A DNA stretch of 64,000 bases, from positions 37,783-101,782 of the forward strand of contig JAHLFE010000044.1 in NCBI GenBank assembly GCA_018884035.1, given 5' to 3'. Of this stretch, positions 62,908-64,000 are shown piece by piece; the stretch's first letter is position 1, and every line of letters starts with the position of its first letter. The translations under genes and the position numbers were made by a program. The notes under the pieces are model-generated. The model had not been told where the DNA came from. It saw only the letters and a program-made list of their open reading frames with translations, and ran no database searches. The stretch is from Candidatus Anaerobiospirillum pullicola (GTDB lineage: Bacteria; Pseudomonadota; Gammaproteobacteria; Enterobacterales; Succinivibrionaceae).

Positions 62908-63536
62908 ATTTGCCGCCTGTAAATTGGTGTGCAGAGCTCTTTGTGGACAGCCCCTTAGTGCTGCCGTGCACGGTCACAATCCCTCCCACGTGAGCAAGAG
63001 CGCTGAGCTGTTGCTTTCTCCCGCCATCTTCACTTTCCTCACGTAGCACCATCAGGTTGGTGCAGACTCAGCTGCACATGGTGCTCTCTGCTTTGCTTTC
63101 TGCGTTTCTGCGCTACAATCTGCCTTTGCTGCTTGTCTTGCTCCTATCAGCGCTATTGTGTCTGCGCGAAAGAGCAGAGCCTTTACTGCTGCGTGCTTGG
63201 TATGAGGACACCTAACCGTTAGAAGACAGCAGTAAGAGCCCCAGTAAAGGCTCAGCGTGCCCGCCCGTAAGCACCTTTTAACCAACAGGTGTTGGGAGCC
63301 AACATGTGTTGGGGGCCGCTGGTGTGTTCTCCCTAGGTTTAGGTTGCAATCAGCTTGCTGCAAGGAGTCCAATTTGAGTTTTACGGCTTTGCTGTGCTCT
63401 GCTGCAGCGTCTCTTAATTGGGGAGCCCTGTGGCGCTGGCTCTTATTGCGCACTCTGTCCCGCTATTTCCTTTTGTCTTTGTATTTCCTCCTGCCTTTTT
63501 GCCTGCTGTTGGCGCTGCACGTTTTGACCTAGAGTT
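62908..63536. other. 630-base spacer downstream of tRNA-Leu
   Basis: No supported gene. A tandem pair ACCAACAGGTGTTGGGAG / CCAACATGTGTTGGG lies at ~63281-63314. A short plus-strand frame ending at 63532 has a hydrophobic end (LLSLYFLLPFCLLLALHVL) but no start signal. Confidence 0.35.
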
Positions 63537-63574
63537 GTCGGCTAACCCCACTCGTAAGAGTGGGGTTAGCCGAC
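63537..63574. other. Perfect 17-base hairpin
   Basis: GTCGGCTAACCCCACTC, loop GTAA, GAGTGGGGTTAGCCGAC. No T-run on either side, so not a classical terminator. It lies 225 bases before the TnpB-like gene and may mark the left end of that element. Confidence 0.7.
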
Positions 63575-63798
63575 AGTTAGTATTGGGGCTTTAGCCAAGC
63601 ACAGCGTACACACATCCTCAGCCTTTGAGGGATCGTTTTGTGGTACCAAGCACGTAATAAAGGAGTATAATTAGAAATGTAATCGTGATGTTTAGACCAT
63701 CCAAACGGGTATAAGCTGTTACAGACATGCATCTTGCAGATGTATAGCCTAGATTTGAGGAAAATAAGCGCTTAGCTATTTTATATTTGGTTTGGTAA

Positions 63799-64000
63799 AT
63801 GATCTTTACTCGTAGCTACTCCACACTTTTGGCTGCATTAGGCCTCCCGAAGAAGGCACTGCAGAAGACGGTAGATATCTACCGTCAAGCGGTGGAGTTT
63901 TTTATTACCGTTATGCTGCTTGAGTGGGGGACAACATTTACCAGCACCATGAATCAACAGGATTTCCTTACTGCAGCTGAGAAACTTTGTGTCCCTAGCA
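63799..64000 (+). CDS. Probable TnpB/IS605 OrfB-type transposase-associated protein, 5' part
   Basis: Open from the ATG at 63799 to the window edge (67 codons). The product starts MIFTRSYSTLLAALGLPKKALQK and continues VDIYRQAVEFFITVMLLEWG, the pattern of the N-terminal helices of TnpB-like proteins (RNA-guided nucleases of IS200/IS605 elements) in this kind of bacterium. The RuvC and zinc parts lie outside the window, so the call rests on the N-terminus only. No good ribosome site. Its guide RNA would come from the 3' end, not visible here. Confidence 0.5.
   Translation, partial: MIFTRSYSTLLAALGLPKKALQKTVDIYRQAVEFFITVMLLEWGTTFTSTMNQQDFLTAAEKLCVPS

Noticed and set aside
63257-63532. Small hydrophobic protein downstream of tRNA-Leu
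   Set aside because: Hydrophobic only in the last ~30 residues, no ribosome site, and the N-terminal part reads through a tandem repeat.

Overview
The window looks like part of the chromosome of a gammaproteobacterium, most likely of the Aeromonadales/Succinivibrionaceae type. This rests on several gene neighbourhoods typical of gammaproteobacteria: queA-tgt-yajC-secD-secF, ligA-zipA divergent from cysZ, dnaQ divergent from rnhA with an mltD-type gene nearby, rpsO-pnp, and a DUF2066 gene divergent from purM. Heavy use of the TTA leucine codon, long Ala/Thr/Gln-rich linkers inside otherwise ordinary proteins, and a probable TnpB-like gene at the right edge also fit. The family assignment is inference. 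The coding regions are housekeeping-like, but gene density is low: spacers of 300-1350 bases are common and carry dispersed repeats, tandem repeats and hairpins.

Layout, left to right. 1-6.1 kb: 3' end of a YejM/PbgA-like envelope protein, cnoX, a PerM-like AI-2E family transporter with a huge low-complexity insertion (minus strand), and the periplasmic protease/chaperone bepA. 6.7-9.0 kb: a 776-residue unrecognised protein with a duplicated GFFG motif. 9.3-12.7 kb: a DUF2066 protein divergent from purM. 13-17.6 kb: an unknown two-helix membrane protein, an orphan sugar-binding lipoprotein-like/periplasmic solute-binding protein with a LacI-type operator upstream, a fragment resembling the N-terminus of ISAs1-type transposases, and gmhA. 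17.8-22.8 kb: dnaQ, rnhA, a MltD-like transglycosylase and a small A1S_2505-family protein. 23-30.3 kb: a LysR regulator, ligA (with a ~100-residue insertion), zipA and cysZ.

30.7-33.1 kb holds the most unusual pair: an Enzyme I-like PTS protein lacking several catalytic residues, followed by a IIA-Glc-like protein in which both histidines of the active site are replaced (His75 to Asn, His90 to Thr, in E. coli numbering). No HPr gene is next to them. They look like a PTS-derived pseudoenzyme pair, probably regulatory. 33.5-36.6 kb: pntA-pntB transhydrogenase operon. 38-45.3 kb: queA, tgt, yajC, secD, secF. 45.9-52.7 kb: smpB, a methyl-accepting chemotaxis protein, rpsO, pnp. 53.7-58.9 kb: three tandem NSS-family sodium-dependent transporter genes. 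59.7-62.1 kb: slt lytic transglycosylase. 62.8 kb: tRNA-Leu(GAG) with a clear promoter. 63.8 kb to the edge: 5' part of a probable TnpB/IS605 OrfB gene.

Three families of dispersed non-coding repeats were found by eye: A (6296/37575), B (45497/53043/33285) and C (30343/52684). Members of family A lie in opposite orientations about 31 kb apart and are nearly identical over about 150 bases. Family C has short terminal inverted repeats like a MITE. All three families are structured and could be mobile-element remnants or small RNAs. Between queA and tgt there are two interleaved perfect inverted repeats, a pseudoknot-like arrangement.
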